Of a stretch of DNA of 15,713 nucleotides, positions 6,576 to 15,713 are shown in pieces (positions within the stretch are counted from its first letter, which is position 1; each line of letters begins with the position of its first letter). Under the pieces are notes generated by a model. That model saw only the letters and a list, made by a program, of their open reading frames with translations, searched no databases and was not told where the DNA came from. The stretch is from Thiomicrospira sp. UBA5634 (GTDB lineage Bacteria; Pseudomonadota; Gammaproteobacteria; Thiomicrospirales; Thiomicrospiraceae), in contig DIJW01000227.1 in the NCBI GenBank assembly GCA_002421475.1, forward strand, positions 4,246 to 19,958, given 5' to 3'. A program made the position numbers and the translations under genes.

Positions 6576-8570
6576 CTACGCTTTTAATTTTGCAACAAAT
6601 TGATTAAATTCAGCTTCTGTCTCCGGCAGCTTCTTATTATCCTTCGCGGCTACCGTAATATCAGTCCCTGTTCCCGTTGTGTTTAAATGAATCCACACAC
6701 GGCGTTGACGCACGTAAAACATGAAGAAGACCCCCATTATAAGCAACGCGCTACCAAAATAAACCACATCTTTACCAGGCGATTTAGTGATTTGCAAGCC
6801 GGTTGATTGAATTTGTTTAAAGGTTTCTAATTCAAAAAACATCGGCGGGCCATAACGATGCAAACTGGCAATTGAGGTTAAGGCATCTTCAAACCAAATT
6901 TGGTTTTCTGCACTAATATTGCCTTCGTTATCCAGAATGGCATTTTCTTGTTCCAAAATATGCAGGTATAACGTTTGCATAGCATTGGCTAATTGAGAGA
7001 AATAAAATTCTGCTACAGTCGCCTGTTCTTGCTCAGGAACATTCGTTTGAATAAATTGAGAGATGCCATCAAATCCGGCTTGGCGGAACAGGGTAATTAA
7101 TTGTTTAAACAAAACGATATGGGTTTCGTATGCTTTTTCTTCCATGCCGTCAGGACGAGGGTAAGCATTACGAATGATACGTTCAGCTAACGGTGCGTTA
7201 TTAACCAAGGCTAAAAACTCAAAGAAACGGGTTTTTGAACGATTTGCATCCGCTGGAATAAATAAATAACGGAAAGGCTCAGCCATACTGTTACGCACAC
7301 CACTCATAAAAAACCAACGTCCTTCTTGTTGGTTGGCAATCATGTAGTTTTCATATTCCCAGGCCTGACCTTGTTCGTTACGCACTTTAAACAGAATACT
7401 TGGTCCGTTATTATGCATTTTGTGTCCGGTCTTTTCGCGCTCTTCATCACTGTTCGGCACAATATTGTGCAGTTTGAAATCACTAAACTCAACGCGGAAT
7501 TTACCGGCCGGTGTATTTAAACTTTCTGTACGATTAACCGCTGACTCAATCACCGAACTGTTGGCAATCGGTGCCATTAACGGGTGAACTTTTAAGTTCA
7601 ATAAAGAGCCACCATCTCCAAAAGAGGACTGATAAATCGCGTAATTTTTGTAATACAGCGGATGATTTACTTCGATAGTTTTTGCGATAGGTTCAGCTAA
7701 TTCATCAGCAAATAATAAGATATCGCTTTCATAGGATTTAGGCATGCCATTGTCATAGTAATGTAAACGGAATTCTTTAACTTCAATACGGAAAGGCAAC
7801 TGCTGAACTAAATAACCTTCGTCATAAGGTAAAAACAATACATCCGCATTCTGGCCTTCAGTAATGTTCACTGTGCCGCGGTAAGAGAAATTATCTGATG
7901 ATAGCCAAGCACGTTTATCCACTTGATTTAATGGAACTGAGCGAGTTTCAGGCACTAAATCACCACGCCATTCATTCAGTTTCAGGTACAAATTGCTATC
8001 CATCAACGCGCCGATACAGATAACAATGATTGAAATATGAGTGAAGAAATAACCTAATCTATTCCAATGACCTTTAAGACCGGCAATCGTAACACTACCA
8101 TCTTCACGCTGGTGAACTCGCGTGCGGAAACCCTTATGTTTGAGGGTAGTTAATGCACGTTGTTGACTGGTGTGTAGATTGTCAGTTGAACTGAAACTGG
8201 CGTGATTTGGCTGGTGTTTTAATGCATTTAACGACAAGGTTTCGCTAAATTGTCTCATGTCTTTAATAAAAATAGGCGTGTGTCGAGTGACGCATACGCC
8301 AGTAGAAATTAGCAAGAATAACAATACCAACATAAACCAGCCGGCACTATAAACATCATATAGACCTAAACTGTTATATACCTGATGCCAGAAAGGGCCG
8401 AACTTTAAAATATAATTTTGAAAAGCTTGGTTTTGCTGGAGAACCGTACCGACCACAGAGGCGATCGACAGCATAACTAATAGAGTGATGGCTAAATTCA
8501 TTGAGCCTAAAAACTCAAGCCACACAGGACTTTTACGAGCGGTTTGGGTGGTGCGAGTAGTTTTTGACAT
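6576..8570 (-). CDS. resB: Cytochrome c biogenesis protein ResB (Ccs1)
   Basis: ResB is the other half of the System II heme lyase. The 664-residue product has three N-terminal membrane spans (about 24-43, 75-93 and 173-190, the third with His178 in FFTHISII), a large periplasmic domain with typical YQSSFGDGGS and AGKFRVEFSDF segments, and a last span (about 610-632, VVYFGSALLIMGVFFMFYV) before a cytoplasmic tail. I place the start at the ATG at complement 8568-8570, giving MSKTTRTTQTARKSPVWLEF; the longer in-frame reading to 8669 would run across the promoter and into the start of divergent engB. Its Shine-Dalgarno is weak. It heads resB-ccsA-dsbA. The periplasmic domain is long and includes a helical Gln/Glu-rich part (about 460-580) that may be lineage-specific. 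Confidence 0.93.
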   Translation of the reverse strand: MSKTTRTTQTARKSPVWLEFLGSMNLAITLLVMLSIASVVGTVLQQNQAFQNYILKFGPFWHQVYNSLGLYDVYSAGWFMLVLLFLLISTGVCVTRHTPIFIKDMRQFSETLSLNALKHQPNHASFSSTDNLHTSQQRALTTLKHKGFRTRVHQREDGSVTIAGLKGHWNRLGYFFTHISIIVICIGALMDSNLYLKLNEWRGDLVPETRSVPLNQVDKRAWLSSDNFSYRGTVNITEGQNADVLFLPYDEGYLVQQLPFRIEVKEFRLHYYDNGMPKSYESDILLFADELAEPIAKTIEVNHPLYYKNYAIYQSSFGDGGSLLNLKVHPLMAPIANSSVIESAVNRTESLNTPAGKFRVEFSDFKLHNIVPNSDEEREKTGHKMHNNGPSILFKVRNEQGQAWEYENYMIANQQEGRWFFMSGVRNSMAEPFRYLFIPADANRSKTRFFEFLALVNNAPLAERIIRNAYPRPDGMEEKAYETHIVLFKQLITLFRQAGFDGISQFIQTNVPEQEQATVAEFYFSQLANAMQTLYLHILEQENAILDNEGNISAENQIWFEDALTSIASLHRYGPPMFFELETFKQIQSTGLQITKSPGKDVVYFGSALLIMGVFFMFYVRQRRVWIHLNTTGTGTDITVAAKDNKKLPETEAEFNQFVAKLKA

Positions 8571-8599
8571 AGGCGTAAACTTTAAAATCTTATGATTGA

Positions 8600-8629
8600 T
8601 TAACAGAGTTGGACGGTAGAGTATATACT
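8600..8629 (+). promoter_or_regulatory. Candidate engB promoter, overlapping a palindromic -10 usable on both strands
   Basis: TTAACA (8600-8605, 5/6 to the -35 consensus) and TATACT (8624-8629, 5/6 to the -10) are 18 bp apart and point toward engB. The -10 lies in the palindrome GTATATAC (8621-8628), so TATACT can also be read leftward at 8620-8625 toward resB. The 92-bp gap is the only place for both divergent promoters. Confidence 0.45.
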
Positions 8630-8662
8630 TCTCATCTTCAATGTTAAAGGTAAAAACGTGCA

Positions 8663-10289
<1,627 letters not shown>

Positions 10290-10300
10290 CTCTTAATACA

Positions 10301-10312
10301 ACCAGGCCTGGT
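10301..10312. repeat. 12-bp palindrome ACCAGGCCTGGT, copy 2, at the hslR start
   Basis: The palindrome fills half of the 24-bp gap between hemF and hslR and ends 1 nt before the hslR ATG (10314). Its AGG (10304-10306) is the only Shine-Dalgarno-like sequence for hslR, and a possible alternative GTG start (10311) overlaps its last two bases. Anything bound to this site, or pairing with it in RNA, could affect hslR translation. Confidence 0.6.
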
Positions 10313-10313
10313 G

Positions 10314-10703
10314 ATGACGGAATTAGCTAGTGATAAAGTTCGAGTAGATAAGTGGTTGTGGGCGGCGCGGTTTTTTAAAACTCGTGGCGTAGCGTTGGTG
10401 GCAGTTAAAGGCGGCAAAGTTGAGGTTAATGGTCAAAAACCTAAACCGAGTCGAAATTTAGCGGCGGGGGATTTGTTACGCATCACTCAACCGCATCGCA
10501 AAGTAGAGATTAAAGTTTTGCAATTAACCGAACATCGGGGCAATGCCGAGCAAGCGCAACAGTTGTTTGAATTAATCAGTGAAACTTTATTACAAACTAA
10601 GCCGACAGCCGATATGGCATTGGTGGGGTATCGAGAGAAAGGTGCCGGACGACCAACTAAAAAAGATCGACGCCAAATTGCGTCATTAAGTTGGCTAGAT
10701 TAA
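10314..10703 (+). CDS. hslR: Hsp15-like S4-domain RNA-binding protein
   Basis: Hsp15 (HslR) is a heat-shock protein that binds 50S subunits carrying stranded peptidyl-tRNA and helps to free them. The 129-residue product has an N-terminal S4 domain, VRVDKWLWAARFFKTRGVA (9-27), then GGKVEVNGQKPKPSRNL and a basic C-terminal tail GRPTKKDRRQ typical of the family; length is close to E. coli Hsp15. The ATG at 10314 is preferred over the GTG at 10311, which is too close to the AGG at 10304-10306. It follows hemF by 24 bp and may be co-transcribed. Its stop overlaps that of the convergent receiver gene by 3 bp (TTAA at 10700-10703). Confidence 0.9.
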   Translation: MTELASDKVRVDKWLWAARFFKTRGVALVAVKGGKVEVNGQKPKPSRNLAAGDLLRITQPHRKVEIKVLQLTEHRGNAEQAQQLFELISETLLQTKPTADMALVGYREKGAGRPTKKDRRQIASLSWLD

Positions 10704-11059
10704 TTAACTAGATTTTGCTGAATAATGGCTTCGAGTTCTTCAAATTTTATCGGTTTGTGAATATAACCACAGGCACCAACTTCTTCAGCTTGGTGATTCA
10801 TATCAATATCACCATGCCCACTCATGACTAAACAAGGCAGATTTTTTAGGACGGCCTTAATTTTTTTGATCAGCGTTAAACCATCCATTAAAGGCATACG
10901 AACATCGGTAATAACAAAGTCGACCGGATTTTGTTCAATGGTTTTTAATGCCTCAATACCGGATACGGCACTAATCACTTTAAATCCAGTTGTTTCAAGA
11001 CGCCATTTCAGCATCTTTAACATTGCCGGTTCGTCATCTACTAATAAAATCGTGCTCAT
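10700..11059 (-). CDS. Single-domain response regulator (receiver only)
   Basis: A 119-residue stand-alone receiver domain with no output domain. The phosphorylation site set is complete: acidic pair Asp8-Asp9 (LLVDDEP), phospho-acceptor Asp52 (ITDVRMP), Ser80 (VMSGHG) and Lys102 (HKPIK). With nothing after the fold, it must act by protein contact or pass phosphate onward, as CheY- or Spo0F-like proteins do. Its ATG overlaps the kinase stop by 4 bp (ATGA at complement 11056-11059), which signals co-translation and a cognate pair. The partner or target is not visible in the window. Its 3' end overlaps hslR tail to tail. Confidence 0.93.
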   Translation of the reverse strand: MSTILLVDDEPAMLKMLKWRLETTGFKVISAVSGIEALKTIEQNPVDFVITDVRMPLMDGLTLIKKIKAVLKNLPCLVMSGHGDIDMNHQAEEVGACGYIHKPIKFEELEAIIQQNLVN

Positions 11060-12741
11060 GAGGGTATCTCTGATAACTTGTGTGGAATATGCATAATAAA
11101 TGCACTTCCCTTGCCGATTTCAGATTGTATCATGAGACTAATGTTAAATTCCTGCAGAATATTATGTACGATAGAAAGACCTAATCCTGTACCTTCTCCT
11201 GCATCTTTTGTCGTAAAAAATGGATCTAAACAATGTTGTTTAGTCATTTCATCCATTCCAATACCATTGTCTTCAATTACTAAATTAACCTGCTGATGAT
11301 CGCAAGTTAAGGTGACGGTAATGGATTTTTGTCGATTATCTTTAAGTGCTTCTAATGCATGGCGAGCATTGGTAATTAAGTTGACGATCACCTGTTCAAA
11401 TTTTTGCGTTTCAATCAGTATTTCCGGACAAGTGATATCAATATGGGTTTTTAATTCGATACAGTTAATTCTTAACTGCTCTTTAAAGAAAGATAAAGCT
11501 GAATTAACAGGGTGATGTGGTTCTACCCAGCGTTTTGGCGAGGGTTGTAAACGTGCGAATGACCGCATATTGTTAATAATCTGAGTTGCACGATCAACTT
11601 GCTCAATGACATCCTGTGCAATTTCAACCTCAAATGCATCCGGGTTTTGAGCGATTAACGAGTGTTTTATCCCTTCTGCCCCCAATCTGATAACGGCAAG
11701 GGGTTGGTTGATTTCATGGGCAATACCGGTGGCCATTTCACCGAGAGACTTTAATCGACTGGCATGTGCCATTTGTGCTTGATAAGCCAGTTTAGCTTCT
11801 GCAGTTTTGAGTGCCTGAATATCTTTAATTACCAACAGAAAACGCGGGTAATCAACCTCCGTATTATCGAGTTTAAATTCAGTTGCAGAAAGTAAGCCAA
11901 AATGGTCATGCTGATCAGCTAAATGGAAACGGACTTCAAGGTTGTTTTCACCTAGGGTTCGAAGGCGATTCAGTAGTCGTTGGTTTTTTTCAACCGTCTG
12001 TAAATATTCTTGAATGAAATGGGATTGTAATTCTGCTAACGTGGCTTTGAATAGGCGTTGTGCCGACAGGTTGGCATCAAGAATCCTGCCTTGATGATCA
12101 ATTAAAAACAACATATCTTGCATGGTATTTAGGATTTGCTGTTTATATAAATGAGAGTGCCCTAATTGTTCTTGTGACAATAACGTTTGCTGCCAGAGTT
12201 TACGAGTTGCTAACCAAATAACCAGTAACAACATGGCTAATATTGTCAAAACGAAAAAGAATTTTTGTGAAATTTCTTTCACTAATAACTGATAATTTTC
12301 AGGGTTTACATAAAAAGTTAATGTTCCCAGTAGTAATAATGTTTTTTGATCGTACAGCGGGGTGACGACCTTAAAGCACTCATTACAGTTTATTTCGCCT
12401 CGTACCAACGCTCGGTTATGATCTGGGAAAAACTCAGGATTAAATTCAATTTTTATACCATTAATAAACGGCCGATTATAGGTAGCATCGTTATACAGTA
12501 AAATTTTTCCAATTTCTTTTTGAAGTAAAAATGCATCATGCAATACCACTTGGCTGGTTAATCCATGACTTAACGATTGCGTTAGCATGTGTGCTTGTGA
12601 TTGTGCTTCTTGTTGTAAACGAGGTTGTAATACATTATAGAAATAGGCAAATACCAGTAAAATTACCCCAAAAGATAATGCGATAAAAATTAAACCTAAT
12701 CGTCCCTGCGTTGATTGAAAAGGGGTGTTTTGTCTATTCAT
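11056..12741 (-). CDS. Membrane sensor histidine kinase with periplasmic CXXC loop and PAS-like domain
   Basis: A 561-residue sensor kinase. Order: membrane span about 14-36, periplasmic sensor region about 37-160, membrane span about 161-178, PAS-like domain about 200-310 (MQDMLFLIDHQGRILDANLSAQRLF), HisKA helix with His342 (GEMATGIAHEINQPL), and an ATPase domain with N box NLITNARHAL (454-463), DNGIGM (491-496), DPFFTTK (506-512) and GTGLGLS (517-523). The H-box and overall type resemble NtrB/DctB-like kinases. The periplasmic region holds a Cys-X-X-Cys pair, C119-N-E-C122, in RGEINCNECFKVVTPLY, which could bind metal or heme or act as a thiol switch; no CXXCH heme motif is present. It overlaps the upstream gene by 8 bp and the receiver gene by 4 bp. 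The signal sensed is unknown. Confidence 0.93.
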   Translation of the reverse strand: MNRQNTPFQSTQGRLGLIFIALSFGVILLVFAYFYNVLQPRLQQEAQSQAHMLTQSLSHGLTSQVVLHDAFLLQKEIGKILLYNDATYNRPFINGIKIEFNPEFFPDHNRALVRGEINCNECFKVVTPLYDQKTLLLLGTLTFYVNPENYQLLVKEISQKFFFVLTILAMLLLVIWLATRKLWQQTLLSQEQLGHSHLYKQQILNTMQDMLFLIDHQGRILDANLSAQRLFKATLAELQSHFIQEYLQTVEKNQRLLNRLRTLGENNLEVRFHLADQHDHFGLLSATEFKLDNTEVDYPRFLLVIKDIQALKTAEAKLAYQAQMAHASRLKSLGEMATGIAHEINQPLAVIRLGAEGIKHSLIAQNPDAFEVEIAQDVIEQVDRATQIINNMRSFARLQPSPKRWVEPHHPVNSALSFFKEQLRINCIELKTHIDITCPEILIETQKFEQVIVNLITNARHALEALKDNRQKSITVTLTCDHQQVNLVIEDNGIGMDEMTKQHCLDPFFTTKDAGEGTGLGLSIVHNILQEFNISLMIQSEIGKGSAFIMHIPHKLSEIPS

Positions 12742-13249
12742 AAACGTATGAAACTCTTACAAAAAATGGTTTAAATGAAATGTGTTTGTTTTGCAACGAC
12801 GTTTTATTTAAAACCGGTCTAACCTGTTCTTTAACGATTAAACCCGTATCCGTACCTAATTGAACGCTTTGCAGAAATGGGGAAAAGCTAAGTATGCCGT
12901 ATTGTTGGCTATGGGATATAACTTGTTTATTTACTAACTCGGGTGCACATAAAAAAACCAATCCAATGTCTTTACGTTGTAAAAATGTTTCGACATTCAT
13001 GACTTCAGTTGGGTGAGTTAGAAATTTGTTTAATTGTTGCGCAACGATATTTGCTTGATGATCATTTTCGTCATAAACAATTGCAATCGTTTTATGAGGG
13101 TTTTTCATACTGTGTATCGAGTTAACCAGGCTTGGAAAAAGTTCAACACCCACCCATAAATAAGCCTCATCGCGCGGATTAAGTGCGTTGCTTAAGCTAC
13201 TGAAAAAACTAATCAGTAAGAATATATAGGTTTGAATTAAACGTTTAAT
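12734..13249 (-). CDS. Putative exported periplasmic protein of a sensor operon, likely ATT start
   Basis: I do not recognise a named family. Starting at ATT (complement 13247-13249) gives 171 residues: a basic N-terminus (KRLIQTY), a hydrophobic core IFLLISFFSSL, an SNA-L cleavage site, then a mature domain LNPRDEAYLWVGVELFPSLV, a TIAIVYDEND strand, DIGLVFLCAPE, ILSFSPF and a C-terminal FKPFFVRVSYVYE. The alternating strand and helix pattern is like half of a periplasmic binding protein. From the in-frame TAG at complement 13259-13261 there is no ATG, GTG or TTG until a GTG at 13153, which would remove the signal peptide and the first mature residues. An extended -10 promoter lies about 30 nt upstream and AGAGA is 6 nt before ATT. 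The 3' end overlaps the kinase gene, suggesting a ligand-binding or signalling partner for the kinase. Confidence 0.75.
   Translation of the reverse strand: MKRLIQTYIFLLISFFSSLSNALNPRDEAYLWVGVELFPSLVNSIHSMKNPHKTIAIVYDENDHQANIVAQQLNKFLTHPTEVMNVETFLQRKDIGLVFLCAPELVNKQVISHSQQYGILSFSPFLQSVQLGTDTGLIVKEQVRPVLNKTSLQNKHISFKPFFVRVSYVYE
13125..13136. repeat. Near-match to the 12-bp palindrome (ACCAGGCTTGGA)
   Basis: Two mismatches from ACCAGGCCTGGT. It lies in coding sequence for FPSLVN of the putative periplasmic protein, and could be coincidental. Confidence 0.3.
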
Positions 13250-13280
13250 GGCAGTTCTCTAAGCCGAAATGAACTGAAAA

Positions 13281-13289
13281 ATTATAGCA
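13281..13289 (-). promoter_or_regulatory. Extended -10 promoter for the sensor operon
   Basis: On the minus strand the sequence is TGCTATAAT, a perfect extended -10 (TGNTATAAT). Such promoters do not need a good -35, and none is obvious here. Transcription would start near 13274, giving a leader of about 25 nt to the proposed ATT start. This is the only strong promoter-like sequence between prk and the three-gene operon. Confidence 0.65.
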
Positions 13290-13329
13290 AAGGAACAGTA
13301 TGACAGGGGGAATAACACGAAGATAGTGA

Positions 13330-13358
13330 GTGCCTAACAATCGGTTGATGTTAGGCAC
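13330..13358 (-). terminator. Strong 10-bp hairpin downstream of prk
   Basis: GTGCCTAACA and TGTTAGGCAC form a perfect 10-bp stem around a 9-nt loop, 12 bp after the prk stop. No U-run follows in the prk direction, so it is more likely an mRNA 3' stabiliser or factor-assisted terminator than a classic intrinsic terminator. It lies upstream of the sensor-operon promoter. Confidence 0.55.
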
Positions 13359-13370
13359 CGGTGAACAGAA

Positions 13371-14306
13371 TTAAGCCTGAGCCAACGCTTTACGTTTTTT
13401 CTCAACTAAATTATGGATAATTGGTGACATTAACAAATCCATCGCCAAAATCATGTGTTCTGAATTGTAAACCAACGTCTCTGGTGTCTGTAGCCATGCA
13501 CCAGGAATTTTTGCGGCGATGCTTTTCAGGTCGACATCTTTTAAACGTACATGCGTTACCATTAATGAGTTTTTAGGCTCCGGAACCAATGCCGCTTCAT
13601 CTGCTAAAGTAGAAAAAGGATCTGACGTATCAACTAAAGGTACGCGGTGGAAGTTGATATGAGTACGGTGGAACTGAGGAACCACATACTCAATATAATC
13701 TTCCATACGCTCTAGAATCGTGTCACGTACTTGTTCAACTGTATAAGGACGCTCTGAAGTATCACGGTAGATTTTTTGCATCCATTCAATGTTCACCACC
13801 GGGCAAACACCAATACCAAGATCAACGTATTTAGAAACATCGTACATGCCTTCTTTCGGGCCGTGATCCATACGCTTTACCATACCGTGTAAACCTTCAT
13901 AGAAAAGGATATCGGTACCTGCCGGAAGATCTTCCCATGGTGTGAATTCACCCGGTTTTAGATTCGTACCTAAACGAGCATTTAACTCAGCTGCTTCTTC
14001 ATCACTGTGAATGTAATAACGACGTTTGCCGGTGCCTGTTTCACGATATTGTGAAAACAGTTCTTCAAGTTTAACAAACTCATTTGCATGCTCAGAAAAG
14101 TGAGTTAATACACGACCCCCATTTGCTTTGCTTTCAGCCACTTTTTGACGCATAGTCATACGGTCAAACTTGTGGAAACTATCGCCTTCGATAATGGCAG
14201 CATTTAGGTTTTCACGAGCGAAAATTTTTTCTACTGCGCGTTTAACGAAAGAAGTCCCGGCTCCAGAAGAACCCGTGACGGTAACGATAGGATGAACAAC
14301 AGACAT
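13371..14306 (-). CDS. prk: Phosphoribulokinase, proteobacterial type
   Basis: Phosphoribulokinase makes ribulose 1,5-bisphosphate from ribulose 5-phosphate and ATP, the CO2-acceptor step of the Calvin cycle. The 311-residue product carries the P-loop GSSGAGTS (12-19), the catalytic Asp42 with His45 and Arg49 in EGDSFHKFDR (numbering matches the Rhodobacter enzyme), LFYEGLHG with Glu137, and VCPVVNIEWMQKIYRD. Length fits the proteobacterial octameric class. I start at the ATG at complement 14304-14306: AGGAGG (complement 14313-14318) lies 6 nt upstream, the best Shine-Dalgarno in the window, whereas the longer in-frame start at 14339 lies in a hairpin. There are no RuBisCO or cbb genes in view; its only near neighbour on the same strand is gyrB, 148 bp upstream. 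An autotrophic host is inferred. Confidence 0.97.
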   Translation of the reverse strand: MSVVHPIVTVTGSSGAGTSFVKRAVEKIFARENLNAAIIEGDSFHKFDRMTMRQKVAESKANGGRVLTHFSEHANEFVKLEELFSQYRETGTGKRRYYIHSDEEAAELNARLGTNLKPGEFTPWEDLPAGTDILFYEGLHGMVKRMDHGPKEGMYDVSKYVDLGIGVCPVVNIEWMQKIYRDTSERPYTVEQVRDTILERMEDYIEYVVPQFHRTHINFHRVPLVDTSDPFSTLADEAALVPEPKNSLMVTHVRLKDVDLKSIAAKIPGAWLQTPETLVYNSEHMILAMDLLMSPIIHNLVEKKRKALAQA

Positions 14307-14325
14307 AAACAGCCTCCTTACTAAA

Positions 14326-14348
14326 AAATGAGTCGTCAAAACTCATTT
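14326..14348 (-). promoter_or_regulatory. Hairpin plus T-run in the prk leader, possible attenuator
   Basis: Read toward prk, AAATGAGT and ACTCATTT form an 8-bp stem with a 7-nt loop, and the right arm runs into six T residues. It ends 7-8 nt before the AGGAGG of prk. The stem is AU-rich and would be only moderately stable. It may be a second gyrB terminator or a control element in the prk leader. Confidence 0.4.
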
Positions 14349-14362
14349 GACCAGGCCTGGTC
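14349..14362. repeat. 14-bp palindrome GACCAGGCCTGGTC, copy 3
   Basis: This copy of ACCAGGCCTGGT (14350-14361) is extended to 14 bp by the flanking G and C. It lies between gyrB and prk, directly upstream of the prk leader hairpin. It could be a dimeric regulator's operator or part of a dispersed repeat. Confidence 0.65.
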
Positions 14363-14370
14363 ACGATTAA

Positions 14371-14415
14371 ATTAAAAACAAAATCGGTCAGTTTTGGCTA
14401 GGTTTAACCAAAACT
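14371..14415 (-). terminator. Probable gyrB terminator
   Basis: On the minus strand, AGTTTTGG and CCAAAACT (plus a T-A and a G-T pair) form a stem of about 10 bp with a 6-nt loop at 14390-14415. A T-rich stretch, ATTTTGTTTTT, begins after a 5-nt spacer, so the terminator is imperfect. It lies 40 bp after the gyrB stop. Confidence 0.45.
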
Positions 14416-14432
14416 ATAAAATTTATAAGTGA

Positions 14433-14453
14433 CAAACCTTATAGATAGGTTTG
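14433..14453 (-). terminator. 7-bp hairpin just after the gyrB stop
   Basis: CAAACCT and AGGTTTG form a perfect stem around a 7-nt AT-rich loop, 1 bp from the gyrB stop codon. No U-run follows; it probably protects the mRNA 3' end or works together with the next hairpin. Confidence 0.3.
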
Positions 14454-14454
14454 C

Positions 14455-15713
<1,259 letters not shown>

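Noticed and set aside
11171..11179. Kinase CXXC-type pair as a c-type heme site
   Set aside because: The periplasmic motif is C-N-E-C-F with no following histidine, so covalent heme attachment is not supported anywhere in this kinase.
12734..13249. Assignment of the exported protein to the YfiR/DUF4154 family or an ABC sugar-binding family
   Set aside because: Some C-terminal pattern is reminiscent of small periplasmic regulators, but I could not match family-specific motifs from memory, so no name is given.
14307..14339. Longer prk reading frame starting at 14339
   Set aside because: The extension lies in the leader hairpin, while the ATG at 14306 has a perfect AGGAGG 6 nt upstream.

Overview
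The window is about 15.7 kb of AT-leaning (roughly 40% G+C by eye) gammaproteobacterial chromosome. Gene content points to a chemolithoautotroph of the Thiomicrospira / Hydrogenovibrio / Thiomicrorhabdus type: a proteobacterial-type phosphoribulokinase (Calvin cycle) beside gyrB, a System II (ResB/CcsA) cytochrome c maturation operon with dsbA, aerobic HemF, and ordinary housekeeping genes (mnmE, engB, hslR). The genus is inferred from protein resemblance and synteny, not from a search. No rRNA, tRNA, IS element or CRISPR array was seen.

Layout, left to right. 1-2148 (minus strand): a tight oxyR-mlaA-mnmE run with gaps of 11 and 6 bp; mnmE is cut by the left edge. 2149-2471: the largest non-coding stretch, holding divergent promoters and DnaA-box-like sequences. 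2472-3035 (plus): a nitroreductase. 3060-4703 (minus): a lone catabolic-type acetolactate synthase, convergent with the nitroreductase. 4777-8570 (minus): resB-ccsA-dsbA, an electron-transport and periplasmic thiol-chemistry operon. 8663-10703 (plus): engB, hemF, hslR. 10700-13249 (minus): three overlapping genes for a putative periplasmic protein, a membrane histidine kinase and a stand-alone receiver-domain response regulator. 13371-14306 (minus): prk. 14455-15713 (minus): the 3' two thirds of gyrB, cut by the right edge.

How the genes relate: ResB and CcsA deliver and attach heme to apocytochromes whose thiols are handled by Dsb-type proteins; HemF supplies heme precursors; OxyR would respond to peroxide. 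The three-gene signalling operon has the layout of an extracytoplasmic sensing unit (exported protein, membrane kinase, receiver) whose ligand and output are unknown.

Most interesting points: (1) the signalling operon's first gene seems to start at a rare ATT codon, which restores a signal peptide and sits just downstream of a strong extended -10 promoter; (2) the OxyR-like regulator keeps Cys199 but has Phe in place of Cys208; (3) the perfect 12-bp palindrome ACCAGGCCTGGT occurs three times, with near-matches at two other places, mostly at gene boundaries; (4) a hairpin with a T-run lies directly in front of the prk ribosome binding site.
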